This document shows, one piece after another, positions 50,480-58,409 of a stretch of DNA of 64,000 nt. Location: positions 62,001-126,000 of the forward strand of contig NZ_QUZH01000012.1 of NCBI RefSeq assembly GCF_009761675.1, written 5' to 3'. The stretch is from Bhargavaea sp. CC-171006. Its GTDB lineage: Bacteria; Bacillota; Bacilli; Bacillales_A; Planococcaceae. The stretch's first letter is position 1. Each line of letters begins with the position of its first letter. Below the pieces are notes generated by a model. That model searched no databases and had not been told where the DNA came from. It saw nothing but the letters and a program-made list of their open reading frames with translations. The translations under genes and the position numbers were made by a program.

Positions 50480-51370
50480 ATGAACGAAACCAAGAAGCGC
50501 ATCATCGAAGCGGCAATCGCCCTTTTCACGGAAAAAGGGTTCCACGGTACCTCGATCCAGGAAATCGCCGCGCATGCCGGAATTTCCAAAGGCGCCTTCT
50601 ATCTTCACTTTAAATCAAAGGATGCTCTCCAAGTGGAGATTTTCAGATACTACACCTCGCTGATCCAGGAGGAAATGGTAAATGCCATCGATCCCGGTCT
50701 TTCCCCGGAGGAGAACTTCCGGCGTCAGACGGAGATCCAGATCGCCCAAATGCAGAGACATACCGACTTTATCGTCATGGTCATCCGCGAGCAGGCATAT
50801 AGCCTGAATCCCGAGCTTATCGAATTCATCGAGGAACTCCGGATCTCGCAGTCCGAGTGGTACCGCGATCAGCTCACTTCCATATACGGCGAGTCGATCC
50901 GGCCGTTCGTCCATGATATCTATGTCATCACAGAAGGCATCAAGAGCCACTATATGCAGCATTTCATCTCGAATCCACAAGCTTTGAATCCCGAAGGCCT
51001 GACAGAACTCATCTTCAGGATGACTGCACAGGCAGCAGAGGGCTTTCTCGGCGGCACCCTCCGCCCGCTTCTGGATGAAGAAACCTTGCGGACGCTGTTT
51101 TCCGGATTTTTCCCCGAAGAAGGGGAATCGGAAGAGTTGACCGGGGTGATTGACGCCATGCGGACCATCTTGTACGGACAGGCCCTACCCCGTGCGACTG
51201 TCCAGTACCTGCTGTCGACCCTGGACTTTCTTGAAGTGCAGGCCCAAGCCGGTCCCGGTGCCGATCTCACAGCCATAGAGGGAGCCCTCGCCATTTTCCG
51301 CCCCTACCCGGAATTCGGGGATTGCCTTCGCCTTCTGGAGGAAAAGTTTGGGGCGGATATGCATAATTAA
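50480..51370 (+). CDS. TetR/AcrR-family regulator of the RND pump (YerO-like)
   Basis: 296 residues, longer than usual for TetR. N-terminal HTH IIEAAIALFTEKGFHGTSIQEIAAHAGISKGAFYLHFKSKDAL (residues 8-51), then a ligand-binding helical domain and an extra C-terminal helical region (after about residue 190). Start after CAAAGGAGGACC. The divergent arrangement with swrC and paired operators indicates repression of both genes until a pump substrate binds. Confidence 0.92.
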   Translation: MNETKKRIIEAAIALFTEKGFHGTSIQEIAAHAGISKGAFYLHFKSKDALQVEIFRYYTSLIQEEMVNAIDPGLSPEENFRRQTEIQIAQMQRHTDFIVMVIREQAYSLNPELIEFIEELRISQSEWYRDQLTSIYGESIRPFVHDIYVITEGIKSHYMQHFISNPQALNPEGLTELIFRMTAQAAEGFLGGTLRPLLDEETLRTLFSGFFPEEGESEELTGVIDAMRTILYGQALPRATVQYLLSTLDFLEVQAQAGPGADLTAIEGALAIFRPYPEFGDCLRLLEEKFGADMHN

Positions 51371-51397
51371 CGGATCCGGCGATGCGATCTGTCCAAT

Positions 51398-51436
51398 CAA
51401 AAAGCACCTGCCCATTTCCGGGCAGGTGCTTTTTTC
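51398..51436. terminator. Terminator between tetR and purC-like genes
   Basis: AAAAAGCACCTGCCC / GGGCAGGTGCTTTTTT, strong in both directions. Confidence 0.92.
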
Positions 51437-51444
51437 GTATCCGC

Positions 51445-52128
51445 TCACCCGAACAGCAGCTGTTCGAGTTGGAGCGGTTCGATGTATTCTCCGTTTTTGT
51501 AGACGCGCATATTGCCCCCGGAGATCTCATCGATCAGGAGGACTTCGCCGGTTTCTGCGTCGCGTCCGAATTCAAGCTTGATGTCATACAGTTCCATGCC
51601 GCGGGCGGCGAGTTCGTCCTTCACGACACCGGAAATCTGTTTGGTCAGTTCTTTAAGCGTGTCATACTCATCCGCATCCAGGATGCCAAGCTCGACAAGG
51701 GCATCTTTGCTGATTGGCGGGTCCTGGCGCTCATCGTCCTTGATCGTCACCTCGACGAATGCGTCAAGCGGCTGTCCTTCTTCCGCATAGGCACCGTAGC
51801 GGCGCAGGAAGCTTCCGACTGCCCGGTAGCGGCAGATCACTTCAAGCCCTTTGCCGAACACGTCCGCTTTCCGGACGTTCATTGTCTGGTCATCAACATC
51901 CGCGCCGAGAAAGTGTGTCGGAATACCGGCCTCGGCCAGCTTTCCGAAAAAGTATTCGGTCATTCGGAGGCCGGCGCGGCCGGCACCCTCGATTGTCAGG
52001 CCAACCGTGTTGGCACCCGGGTCGAACACTCCGTCTTCACCGGTCACATCATCTTTGAACTTCAGCTGGATCGTCCCGTCCTCCAGCTCATAGACATCCT
52101 TTGTCTTGCCTTCGTAAATCCGCTTCAC
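51445..52128 (-). CDS. purC: SAICAR synthase-like protein (divergent, stand-alone PurC)
   Basis: 227 residues. YEGKTKDVYELEDG, DGVFDPGANTVG, VICRYRAVGSFLRRYG and LYDIKLEFG place it in the PurC family, which joins CAIR and aspartate in purine synthesis. The usual DEISPDTCRLWD signature is replaced by DEISGGNMRVYKNG, and no other pur gene is near, so it may be a second paralogue or have altered activity. The start is GTG at 52128 after GAGGTGG; an ATG ten codons upstream lacks a ribosome site. TATAAT lies on the minus strand near 52160. Confidence 0.8.
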   Translation of the reverse strand: MKRIYEGKTKDVYELEDGTIQLKFKDDVTGEDGVFDPGANTVGLTIEGAGRAGLRMTEYFFGKLAEAGIPTHFLGADVDDQTMNVRKADVFGKGLEVICRYRAVGSFLRRYGAYAEEGQPLDAFVEVTIKDDERQDPPISKDALVELGILDADEYDTLKELTKQISGVVKDELAARGMELYDIKLEFGRDAETGEVLLIDEISGGNMRVYKNGEYIEPLQLEQLLFG

Positions 52129-52214
52129 GCAGTCCACCTCTTTCGGCTGATCTGACATAATTATAACCGAAAGACGAACATTATGAAATGATTGTATAGA
52201 TATTTTACGCCTTT

Positions 52215-53255
52215 TCACTCTTCTGCCGTTTCACCGGTCACCCGATTCCGGCCGGTTCGCTTGGAATGGTACATCCGCTCATCAGCCCTGTTCAGCAAGC
52301 GCTCCGGCGTGTCCCCGGGCAGCTCGCCCGCGACGCCGAAGCTCGCGGTCACTTTATCCGCCTTCCCGAAGTGATGGGAACCGATGGCTTCACGAAGACG
52401 CTCCGCAAGCGCCATCGTGTCCGGGAGCTCTGCATCTGTGATAATGATGAATTCCTCACCGCCCCACCGGCCGAACAGATCCCCCGGCCCAAGTTGCGAT
52501 CGCACAAGGTCCGCCATCTGCCTCAGCACATCATCCCCCGTTTTATGACCATACTCATCGTTCACACTCTTGAAATGGTCCATGTCGAAGAGGATGATCG
52601 AGAACTCGGTGCCTTCCTGGTCCGCCCGTTCCGCCTTTTCCGCTAGCCACTCATCGATCCGGTGGCGGTTCGCCGCCCCGGTAAGGGCATCGATATAGGC
52701 AAATCGGGCAATCGCCCGCTGCTCCGCACGTCTCCGATAAAGGATGTGGAGGAAAAACGACAGCAGCGTGTAGACAAACAGGCTTATGTAAAGCGTGATC
52801 AGCGAATTAATCTGACTGTCCGTCAGTCTGCCCCATACAGGGATGGCCGGCGCGATCATGAAGAGAAGCAGTGTGAAGCAGGCAATGACCGCCTGCTTCC
52901 GCTCAAGGATAAGAAAGCCAAGGACGACGACAAGCGGCATATAAAGAATGAAATCTCCAAGCCGCGGCTCGCCCTGTGCCAGCATATCGATAAACAGCGA
53001 GCTTAGGATCGCCGCAAGCAGGTAGATGAGGGAGATGATCAGGATGAGGATTTCCGGAACGGCAAGCGGAAACCGTGTCCAAAGAAGCCCCCAGCAGATC
53101 ATGATTCCGACAAGCAGGATGAAGTTGATGATCTGAACCGGACGGATCTCATCGGTGATCAGAAGATTCAGCGCAAGAGACGCGGCGACGACCGGCAGGA
53201 CGAACAGGTACACACGCCTCTTCTGCTCTTCGAACCGCTTTTGCTCACTTCCCAT
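52215..53255 (-). CDS. Membrane-bound diguanylate cyclase (GGDEF), copy A
   Basis: 346 residues: about six N-terminal helices (residues 16-175) then a GGDEF domain (about 185-340). Active-site loop RWGGEEF is intact and FDMDHFKSVND carries the metal-binding Asp; YIDALTGAANRHRID is the domain entry. Expected to make cyclic di-GMP in response to a membrane signal. No RxxD inhibitory site is visible before the loop. The ATG at 53255 follows GGAAGGGGGAGGG. Downstream paralogue of the next gene. Confidence 0.9.
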   Translation of the reverse strand: MGSEQKRFEEQKRRVYLFVLPVVAASLALNLLITDEIRPVQIINFILLVGIMICWGLLWTRFPLAVPEILILIISLIYLLAAILSSLFIDMLAQGEPRLGDFILYMPLVVVLGFLILERKQAVIACFTLLLFMIAPAIPVWGRLTDSQINSLITLYISLFVYTLLSFFLHILYRRRAEQRAIARFAYIDALTGAANRHRIDEWLAEKAERADQEGTEFSIILFDMDHFKSVNDEYGHKTGDDVLRQMADLVRSQLGPGDLFGRWGGEEFIIITDAELPDTMALAERLREAIGSHHFGKADKVTASFGVAGELPGDTPERLLNRADERMYHSKRTGRNRVTGETAEE

Positions 53256-53280
53256 TTCCCTCCCCCTTCCAAAGCCCTGT

Positions 53281-54330
53281 TCACCCATCTCCGCTCACCA
53301 TTGTGCGCCCGGTCACACGGTTCCTGCCGGCTTGCTTGGCATGATACATGCGCTCATCGGCCCGCGATACGACCGATTCCGCAGTGTCGCCGGGACGGTT
53401 GACCGACAGGCCGAAACTGGCGGTCACACGGCCTGCGATTCCGAAGTCATGATCCTCCAACGCCTTCCGCAGCCGCTCCGCAAGCCGGAAAGATTCCTCC
53501 TCCCCCGTGTCGGTCAGGACGACAAACTCTTCACCGCCCCACCTTCCAAACAAGTCACCATGATCAAGCTCCTCCCCGACCACTTTTGACAGCTGCCGCA
53601 GCACATCATCACCTGTTTTGTGCCCGTAGATATCATTGATGTCCTTGAAGTTGTCCAGGTCGAAAAAGATGAGCGAGAACAGCTTTCCGGTCTCCTCCCC
53701 GAGCTCGACCTTCTTCCTCAGCCAGGTGTCGATCCGGTGCCGGTTCGCAATGCCCGTCAGTGCGTCAACGTAGGCGAAACGCAGCATTGCGTTTTGTTCG
53801 GCACGCGTTCTGTAAAGCTGGTGGAGGAAATAAGCAAGGCTTGTGTAGACCACGATCCCCGAATAAAACAGGATCAGTGACTCGTTCTGCTCCGGATTCA
53901 GGCGCGGGAATGCCGGCACTGCCGGAAGCACCAGGACGGTGAAGAGGGCAAGGTTTGCGATCAGTGCGGGCCACCTGTCAAAGAGGAGAAACATCAGCAG
54001 GGAGATCATCGGCATCCAGACGATGAAGTCCCCAAGAGACGTCTCGCCGTGACCCAGCATCTGCGTGTAGACTCCCTGGACAACCATCGTGAGCAGATAG
54101 ATTCCCGCAAGGGTGAGCAGGAACCATTCAATGACACGGAGCGGGAGTTTCGTTGACAAGAAAAGCCAGGCGAACAGCATTCCGACCAGCAGGATGAGGT
54201 TGATCGTCAGGAGCAGTCCCTTGTGAGCCGACATAAACAGGCTCAGTCCCAGCGAAACCGTCAGCACCGGCAGGACGATTTTATAGACACGCCGCTTCAT
54301 ATTCATGAACCGTTGCTGTTCGGTATCCAT
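53281..54330 (-). CDS. Membrane-bound diguanylate cyclase (GGDEF), copy B
   Basis: 349 residues with the same layout as copy A and about half identical by eye: six helices, then GGDEF with RWGGEEF, FDLDNFKDINDIYGHKTGDDVLR and YVDALTGIANRHRID. The ATG at 54330 follows GGAGGGAGGGG; 48 upstream codons are open without ribosome site. The two genes are 25 bases apart and form an operon of tandem duplicates. Confidence 0.9.
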   Translation of the reverse strand: MDTEQQRFMNMKRRVYKIVLPVLTVSLGLSLFMSAHKGLLLTINLILLVGMLFAWLFLSTKLPLRVIEWFLLTLAGIYLLTMVVQGVYTQMLGHGETSLGDFIVWMPMISLLMFLLFDRWPALIANLALFTVLVLPAVPAFPRLNPEQNESLILFYSGIVVYTSLAYFLHQLYRTRAEQNAMLRFAYVDALTGIANRHRIDTWLRKKVELGEETGKLFSLIFFDLDNFKDINDIYGHKTGDDVLRQLSKVVGEELDHGDLFGRWGGEEFVVLTDTGEEESFRLAERLRKALEDHDFGIAGRVTASFGLSVNRPGDTAESVVSRADERMYHAKQAGRNRVTGRTMVSGDG

Positions 54331-54487
54331 CCGCACCCCTCCCTCCAACCAGTTACTTTCCGTATTCCCCTCCGGATTGCAAAAAACGCTTTTCACAGGA
54401 AATATCTTCAGGAACTTGACGGTGGTCAAGGAAGCGGCCACCGATTCATCCGATAATGAAGACAACAAGAACAAGGGAGGAATCGAA

Positions 54488-54709
54488 ATGAAACAAGTTG
54501 TCCTTCAGATGGAAGCCCTCACTTGCCCGAGCTGCATCAAGAAAATTGAAGGTGCCCTCGGCAAGATGGACGGCGTTGAGCAGGCGAAGGTGTTGTTCAA
54601 CTCCGGCAAGGTGAAAGCCAGGTTCGACGACGGTAAAGTCAGCGCAGAAGAGATCGAAGGTACAGTGAAGAAACTCGGTTATCCGGTTCTTTCGAAGAAA
54701 GTTTCATAG
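54488..54709 (+). CDS. Heavy-metal-associated (HMA) domain protein, metallochaperone
   Basis: 73-residue ferredoxin-like fold with metal site TCPSC (Cys13, Cys16), of the CopZ type. Likely delivers metal to the P-type ATPase 33 bases downstream, which has no HMA domain of its own. ATG follows AAGGGAGGAATC. A 6-4-6 palindrome CTTGAC GGTG GTCAAG at 54415-54430 upstream may be a regulator site. Confidence 0.9.
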   Translation: MKQVVLQMEALTCPSCIKKIEGALGKMDGVEQAKVLFNSGKVKARFDDGKVSAEEIEGTVKKLGYPVLSKKVS

Positions 54710-54742
54710 CTGCCCGCCAAATCAGGAAAGGTGTGAATCAAA

Positions 54743-56647
54743 ATGACAGGCAAACAAAAAGCCTGGATCACGGCCGTCACGGGCGGCCTTCTGGTCCTGG
54801 CCATCCTCTTTCACCTGACCGGCTTACAGGAACTCAAGTCGTTTACGCTCATTTTCTCCACCGTCATCGCGGGAATACCGATCGCCCTGAAGGCCCTCCA
54901 GGCACTCCGCATGAAAGCCTTCAGCATCGAACTGCTCGTCACGATCGCCGTTGTCGGCGCCCTGTTCATCGGCGAGTATGTCGAGTCGGCTGCCGTCACG
55001 TTCCTCTTCCTGTTCGGCGCTTATCTGGAAGCCCGGACACTTGAGAAAACACGGAAATCGCTGAAAGACCTGATCGATATGGCGCCGCAGGAAGCGACCG
55101 TCATGCGGGACGGCCTCGAAAGGGTCATCCCTGCCGATGAGGTCGAAGCGGGAGACCGGGTCCTCATCCGCACGGGAGGCAAAGTGCCCGTCGACGGGCG
55201 GGTTGCCGGCGGACGTGCGCATCTGAACGAAGCCGCCATCACAGGCGAGTCTGTGCCCGCGGCAAAATCGGACGGCGACACAGTCTTCAGCGGAACGATT
55301 GTCGACAGCGGCTACCTGGAAGTCATCGCGGAAAAGACCGGTGATGACACCACGTTCGCGAGGATTATCGAACTCGTCGAAGAAGCACAGGACTCGAAGA
55401 CAAAGACCCAGCAGTTCCTTGAGAAGTTTGCGAACATCTACACACCGGGCATCATCATCCTGTCGATCATCGTTTACCTGTTCACCCGCAACATTGAACT
55501 GACGCTCACGTTCCTCGTCATCGCCTGCCCGGGCGCGCTCGTCATCTCGGCACCTGTATCGATTGTCGCCGGCATCGGCAACGGCGCGAAGAACGGCGTC
55601 CTGTTCAAGGGCGGTGAATCAGTGGAAGCCCTCGCGAAGACCGATACGGTCGTGTTCGACAAGACCGGCACGCTGACGAAAGGCCGGCCGGAAGTGACGG
55701 GGATCGATGCATTCGGCGGAGACGCCAGCCGGTTGCTCCGGATCGTTGCTGCGGCGGAAACCGCCTCGGAGCACCACCTCGGACGCACGATCGTGGAAGA
55801 AGCAGGCAGGCGCGGCTTTATCGGACTGGAACAGCCGGAAGACGTTGAAATCATCAAGGGGCATGGGCTCACCGCGATGGTCGGCGGACGTCATGTCATC
55901 GCCGGTACCCGGGAGCTGATGGCCGATAATGGCATCACTATTCCGGCGAGAGCGGACGCTGCCGCAACCGAACGCGAAAAGGCCGGCAACACGGCCATCT
56001 TCGCCGCGGTCGACGGACAGCTTCGCGGACTGATCTCCATCGCCGACCAGATCCGGCCCGAAGCGCATGACGCCATCCGCCGGCTCCGCGCAGGCGGCGT
56101 CAAGCAGATCATCATGCTCACCGGGGACAACCGCCATGCCGCTGCACTCGTCGGCAAACAGCTCGGCCTGGATGAAGTTCACGCCGAACTTCTTCCGGAA
56201 GACAAAGTAGCATTCGTGAAAAAGCTGAAAGACGCAGGGCGCCGGGTCGCGATGGCCGGCGACGGGGTCAATGACGCACCGGCGATCGCCACCGCCGACA
56301 TCGGCATCGCGATGGGCGCCGGCGGCACGGACATCTCCATGGAAACCGCGGACGTCGTGCTCATGGCCGACCGGCTCGACCAGTTCGCCCACGCCCGCTC
56401 GCTCGCCAAGGCCACCGTCCGCAACATGAAGCAGAACACCTGGTTTGCCGTCGGCACCGTCTTCCTGCTGCTCGCCGGCGTCCTGCTCGGCAAGATCTTC
56501 CTCGCATCCGGCATGCTGATTCATGAACTCAGCGTCCTGATCGTCATCCTCAACGCCATCCGGCTGGTCCGGTATAATGGCAGTAAGAAGGAACGGATGC
56601 CTGGCGGCGTGGAACCGTTCGGGCCGCAGCCGGCTATGGTGGAGTGA
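54743..56647 (+). CDS. Heavy-metal-translocating P1B-type ATPase
   Basis: 634 residues, exports or imports divalent/monovalent metal. Actuator loop AITGESVPA, membrane metal site CPGAL (Cys262; most relatives have CPC), phosphorylation DKTGTLT (Asp306), nucleotide domain SEHHLG where most relatives have SEHPL, and hinge GDGVNDAPA. No N-terminal metal domain; the separate HMA gene upstream supplies it. Metal not determinable; zinc/cadmium/cobalt group is most likely. Ends directly at repeat array 7. Confidence 0.9.
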   Translation: MTGKQKAWITAVTGGLLVLAILFHLTGLQELKSFTLIFSTVIAGIPIALKALQALRMKAFSIELLVTIAVVGALFIGEYVESAAVTFLFLFGAYLEARTLEKTRKSLKDLIDMAPQEATVMRDGLERVIPADEVEAGDRVLIRTGGKVPVDGRVAGGRAHLNEAAITGESVPAAKSDGDTVFSGTIVDSGYLEVIAEKTGDDTTFARIIELVEEAQDSKTKTQQFLEKFANIYTPGIIILSIIVYLFTRNIELTLTFLVIACPGALVISAPVSIVAGIGNGAKNGVLFKGGESVEALAKTDTVVFDKTGTLTKGRPEVTGIDAFGGDASRLLRIVAAAETASEHHLGRTIVEEAGRRGFIGLEQPEDVEIIKGHGLTAMVGGRHVIAGTRELMADNGITIPARADAAATEREKAGNTAIFAAVDGQLRGLISIADQIRPEAHDAIRRLRAGGVKQIIMLTGDNRHAAALVGKQLGLDEVHAELLPEDKVAFVKKLKDAGRRVAMAGDGVNDAPAIATADIGIAMGAGGTDISMETADVVLMADRLDQFAHARSLAKATVRNMKQNTWFAVGTVFLLLAGVLLGKIFLASGMLIHELSVLIVILNAIRLVRYNGSKKERMPGGVEPFGPQPAMVE

Positions 56648-56665
56648 AATAGACGGGGCGTTGGC

Positions 56666-56770
56666 GAATGACGAGATTGGGGAGTCGAATGACGAGATCA
56701 AGCGGCCGAATGACGAGACCGAACGGCCGAATGACGAGATTGACGGCTCGAATGACGAAATTAGGGAAAG
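56666..56770. repeat. Array 7: five direct units with an exact 21-base period
   Basis: Units GAATGACGAGAT(T/C) (last one GAATGACGAAATT) begin at 56666, 56687, 56708, 56729 and 56750. The word is the same as in the rightward half of array 3, 35 kb away. The array starts right behind the ATPase stop codon and runs to the ribosome site of the Crp/Fnr gene. Confidence 0.92.
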
Positions 56771-56782
56771 GGGCGGAGCGGG

Positions 56783-57499
56783 ATGGAACAGGAACCGATG
56801 CAGCAGTGCGCCTCCTGTGCACACGCTGAATCAGACCATGCGCATGACATGTGCATCTCGATCGTGCCGATCTTTAATCACCTTGACGAAGCGGAGCTCC
56901 GGGAAATCGTCCGGACGGTCGTACCCAGGCAGGTAAAGCGCGGAGAGACGATCTACTCGGCAGGCGATACATCCGACCGGCTGTATATCGTCCATAAAGG
57001 ACGGGTGAAAATCTACCGCCTGTCCGACAACGGCAAGGAGCAGCTTGTCCGGATCCTCGGGCCCGGTGACTTTACCGGAGAGCTCGCCGTCTTTAATGAG
57101 ACGGTCCATGACGCCTATGCGGAGGCACTTGAGAAAACCGAACTCTGCACACTCGGACGGAAAGACCTGCAGTCTTTCCTCTTGAAATACCCGACCATCT
57201 CGCTCCGCATCATGGATGAGTTCGCCCGCCGGCTCGGCCACTCCGAAAAGCAGGCGGCGAGCTTCGCGACGGAACCCGCCGACACCCGGATCGCCATGTA
57301 CCTTGCCGAACTATCGGATCGGCTGAACTCCCCGACCATCAGGCTGCCGATGACGAGGAAGGACCTGGCATCGCATCTCGGCACGACGCCCGAGACGATC
57401 AGCCGCAAGTTCGCGGAGTTCGAGGATGCGGGGTGGATCCGGCAGAATGGGCAGAAAGAGATAGAGATTCTTGACTTGGATGCGCTGCTGTTGGCATGA
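56783..57499 (+). CDS. Crp/Fnr-family regulator with N-terminal cysteine cluster
   Basis: 238 residues. Cysteines at 9, 12 and 24 (CASC...HDMC) plus Cys122 recall the four iron-sulphur ligands of FNR, with wider spacing (CX2CX11C). A cyclic-nucleotide-binding-like barrel (about 30-145) and HTH_Crp with TRKDLASHLGTTPETISRKFAEF follow. Likely a redox, oxygen or metal sensor for the neighbouring metal genes (inference). Ribosome site is GGAGCGGG, weaker than neighbours. Confidence 0.88.
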   Translation: MEQEPMQQCASCAHAESDHAHDMCISIVPIFNHLDEAELREIVRTVVPRQVKRGETIYSAGDTSDRLYIVHKGRVKIYRLSDNGKEQLVRILGPGDFTGELAVFNETVHDAYAEALEKTELCTLGRKDLQSFLLKYPTISLRIMDEFARRLGHSEKQAASFATEPADTRIAMYLAELSDRLNSPTIRLPMTRKDLASHLGTTPETISRKFAEFEDAGWIRQNGQKEIEILDLDALLLA

Positions 57500-57537
57500 A
57501 AAAGATGCCGGGCCAATTGGCCTCGGCGTCTTTTCGT
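57500..57537 (+). terminator. Terminator of the Crp/Fnr gene (copy A of a duplicated hairpin)
   Basis: AAAGATGCCG...GGCCAATTGGCC...CGGCGTCTTTT. Bases 57511-57533 recur identically at 58237-58259. Confidence 0.88.
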
Positions 57538-57554
57538 AAACCGATTTGATGAAC

Positions 57555-58061
57555 CTATTTCCCCTTCCATTCTTCGCCCAATATTCCATAGACAACATGG
57601 TCTACGTAATGGTCGTATAGCCACTCTGCTTGTCTAATACATCCTTCATTTACATAGTTCAATCTCTCAGGAATCGCCCTGCTTTTCTTATTGCCGACAG
57701 CTGCTCTTATTTCAACCTTATTAAGACCTAATTCATCAAAAGCATAATGGGTCAATGTTTTAGCCACTGCGGTCATTATTCCATGTCCTTGAAATCCTTC
57801 TCCAAGCCAATACTGGATATATGCAGTTTTATTTGCCCAATTGATGTCATTGTAGCCGGCAACTCCAACAATTTTCCCCTCAAACAAAATGACAGAAGTC
57901 AAGCTCTTGTTTTCAGCAAACCCCTTTAAGCATCCTTTTATTAATTCTGTGGTATCTTCGATCTTTGTAGTAGAATCCAACCAAGGAAGCAATTTTCTCA
58001 AATGCTCTCTTTACCTATCTGTTAATTCGAATATGCTTTCGCTATCTCTTAGATTTCTCCC
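57555..58061 (-). pseudogene. GNAT acetyltransferase (RimL/YdaF-like), disrupted N-terminus
   Basis: The frame from TTG 58001 gives 148 residues with the acetyl-CoA region WLGEGFQGHGIMTAVAKTL and ELGLNKVEIRAAVGNKKSR, typical of RimL/YdaF ribosomal-protein acetyltransferases (about 180 residues). The expected N-terminus continues in the same frame beyond a stop codon TAA at 58011-58013: LRDSESIFELTDR, stop, REHLRKLLPW. A second stop (58062-58064) precedes any start. Hence a nonsense-mutated gene, or a shortened product lacking the first strand. AT-rich compared with neighbours. Confidence 0.65.
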
Positions 58062-58225
58062 TCATATATGTGATGGGTGATGGCGCTATTAACTCTCTTT
58101 TGTATTTTTTAGGTCGTGTCATATTTGTATTCGGCGAATGCAGTCGGTTTCCTTCTAGGTCATAGATGATTGCTTCATTCCCTAAGATGGACAACTGCAT
58201 CAGATGGTGTTGCTGGTGACTTGAA
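58062..58225. other. AT-rich stretch without recognised gene
   Basis: Upstream remnant of the disrupted acetyltransferase block. A leftward frame reads MQLSILGNEAIIYDLEGNRL but has no family signal and crosses the hairpin at 58226-58262; not called. Confidence 0.3.
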
Positions 58226-58262
58226 CAAAGACGCCTGGCCAATTGGCCTCGGCGTCTTTGTT
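58226..58262. terminator. Terminator of the helicase gene (copy B of the duplicated hairpin)
   Basis: CAAAGACGCC...GGCCAATTGGCC...GGCGTCTTTG, symmetrical; leftward it ends the helicase transcript. Shares 23 identical bases with the hairpin at 57511-57533. Confidence 0.85.
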
Positions 58263-58407
58263 GTGGAGAACTCTTGGCGACTTCACGAAACAGCCTGTGG
58301 ATAAGCGGGTTATCCCCGGATCCACGTGCAAAAGTCGGATTTTTCTGTGGAGGAGGGGGAAAACCCGGTGATTCGGGCCGTGCAGACATCCGGACACCCG
58401 TGGATAA
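58262..58407. promoter_or_regulatory. Cluster of DnaA-box-like 9-mers
   Basis: TTCTCCACA (minus, 58262-58270), TTATCCACA (minus, 58296-58304, perfect consensus), TTATCCCCG (plus, 58310-58318) and TTATCCACG (minus, 58399-58407). Four matches of 7-9/9 in 146 bases outside a coding region suggest a DnaA-binding site; function inferred. Confidence 0.45.
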
Positions 58408-58409
58408 CT

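Noticed and set aside
52170-52182. PurR box as a firm feature
   Set aside because: Eleven of 13 positions match, but only one clear box is seen and the usual inverted pair is missing; kept only as a hint in a finding.
54416-54457. MerR-type promoter with long spacer before the HMA gene
   Set aside because: TTGACG lies in the palindrome, but the only good -10 word (GATAAT) is 30 bases away, too far even for MerR promoters.
56577-56936. Rightward frame reading NDEI repeats across array 7
   Set aside because: Overlaps the ends of the ATPase and Crp/Fnr genes in another frame; explained by the 21-base DNA repeat.
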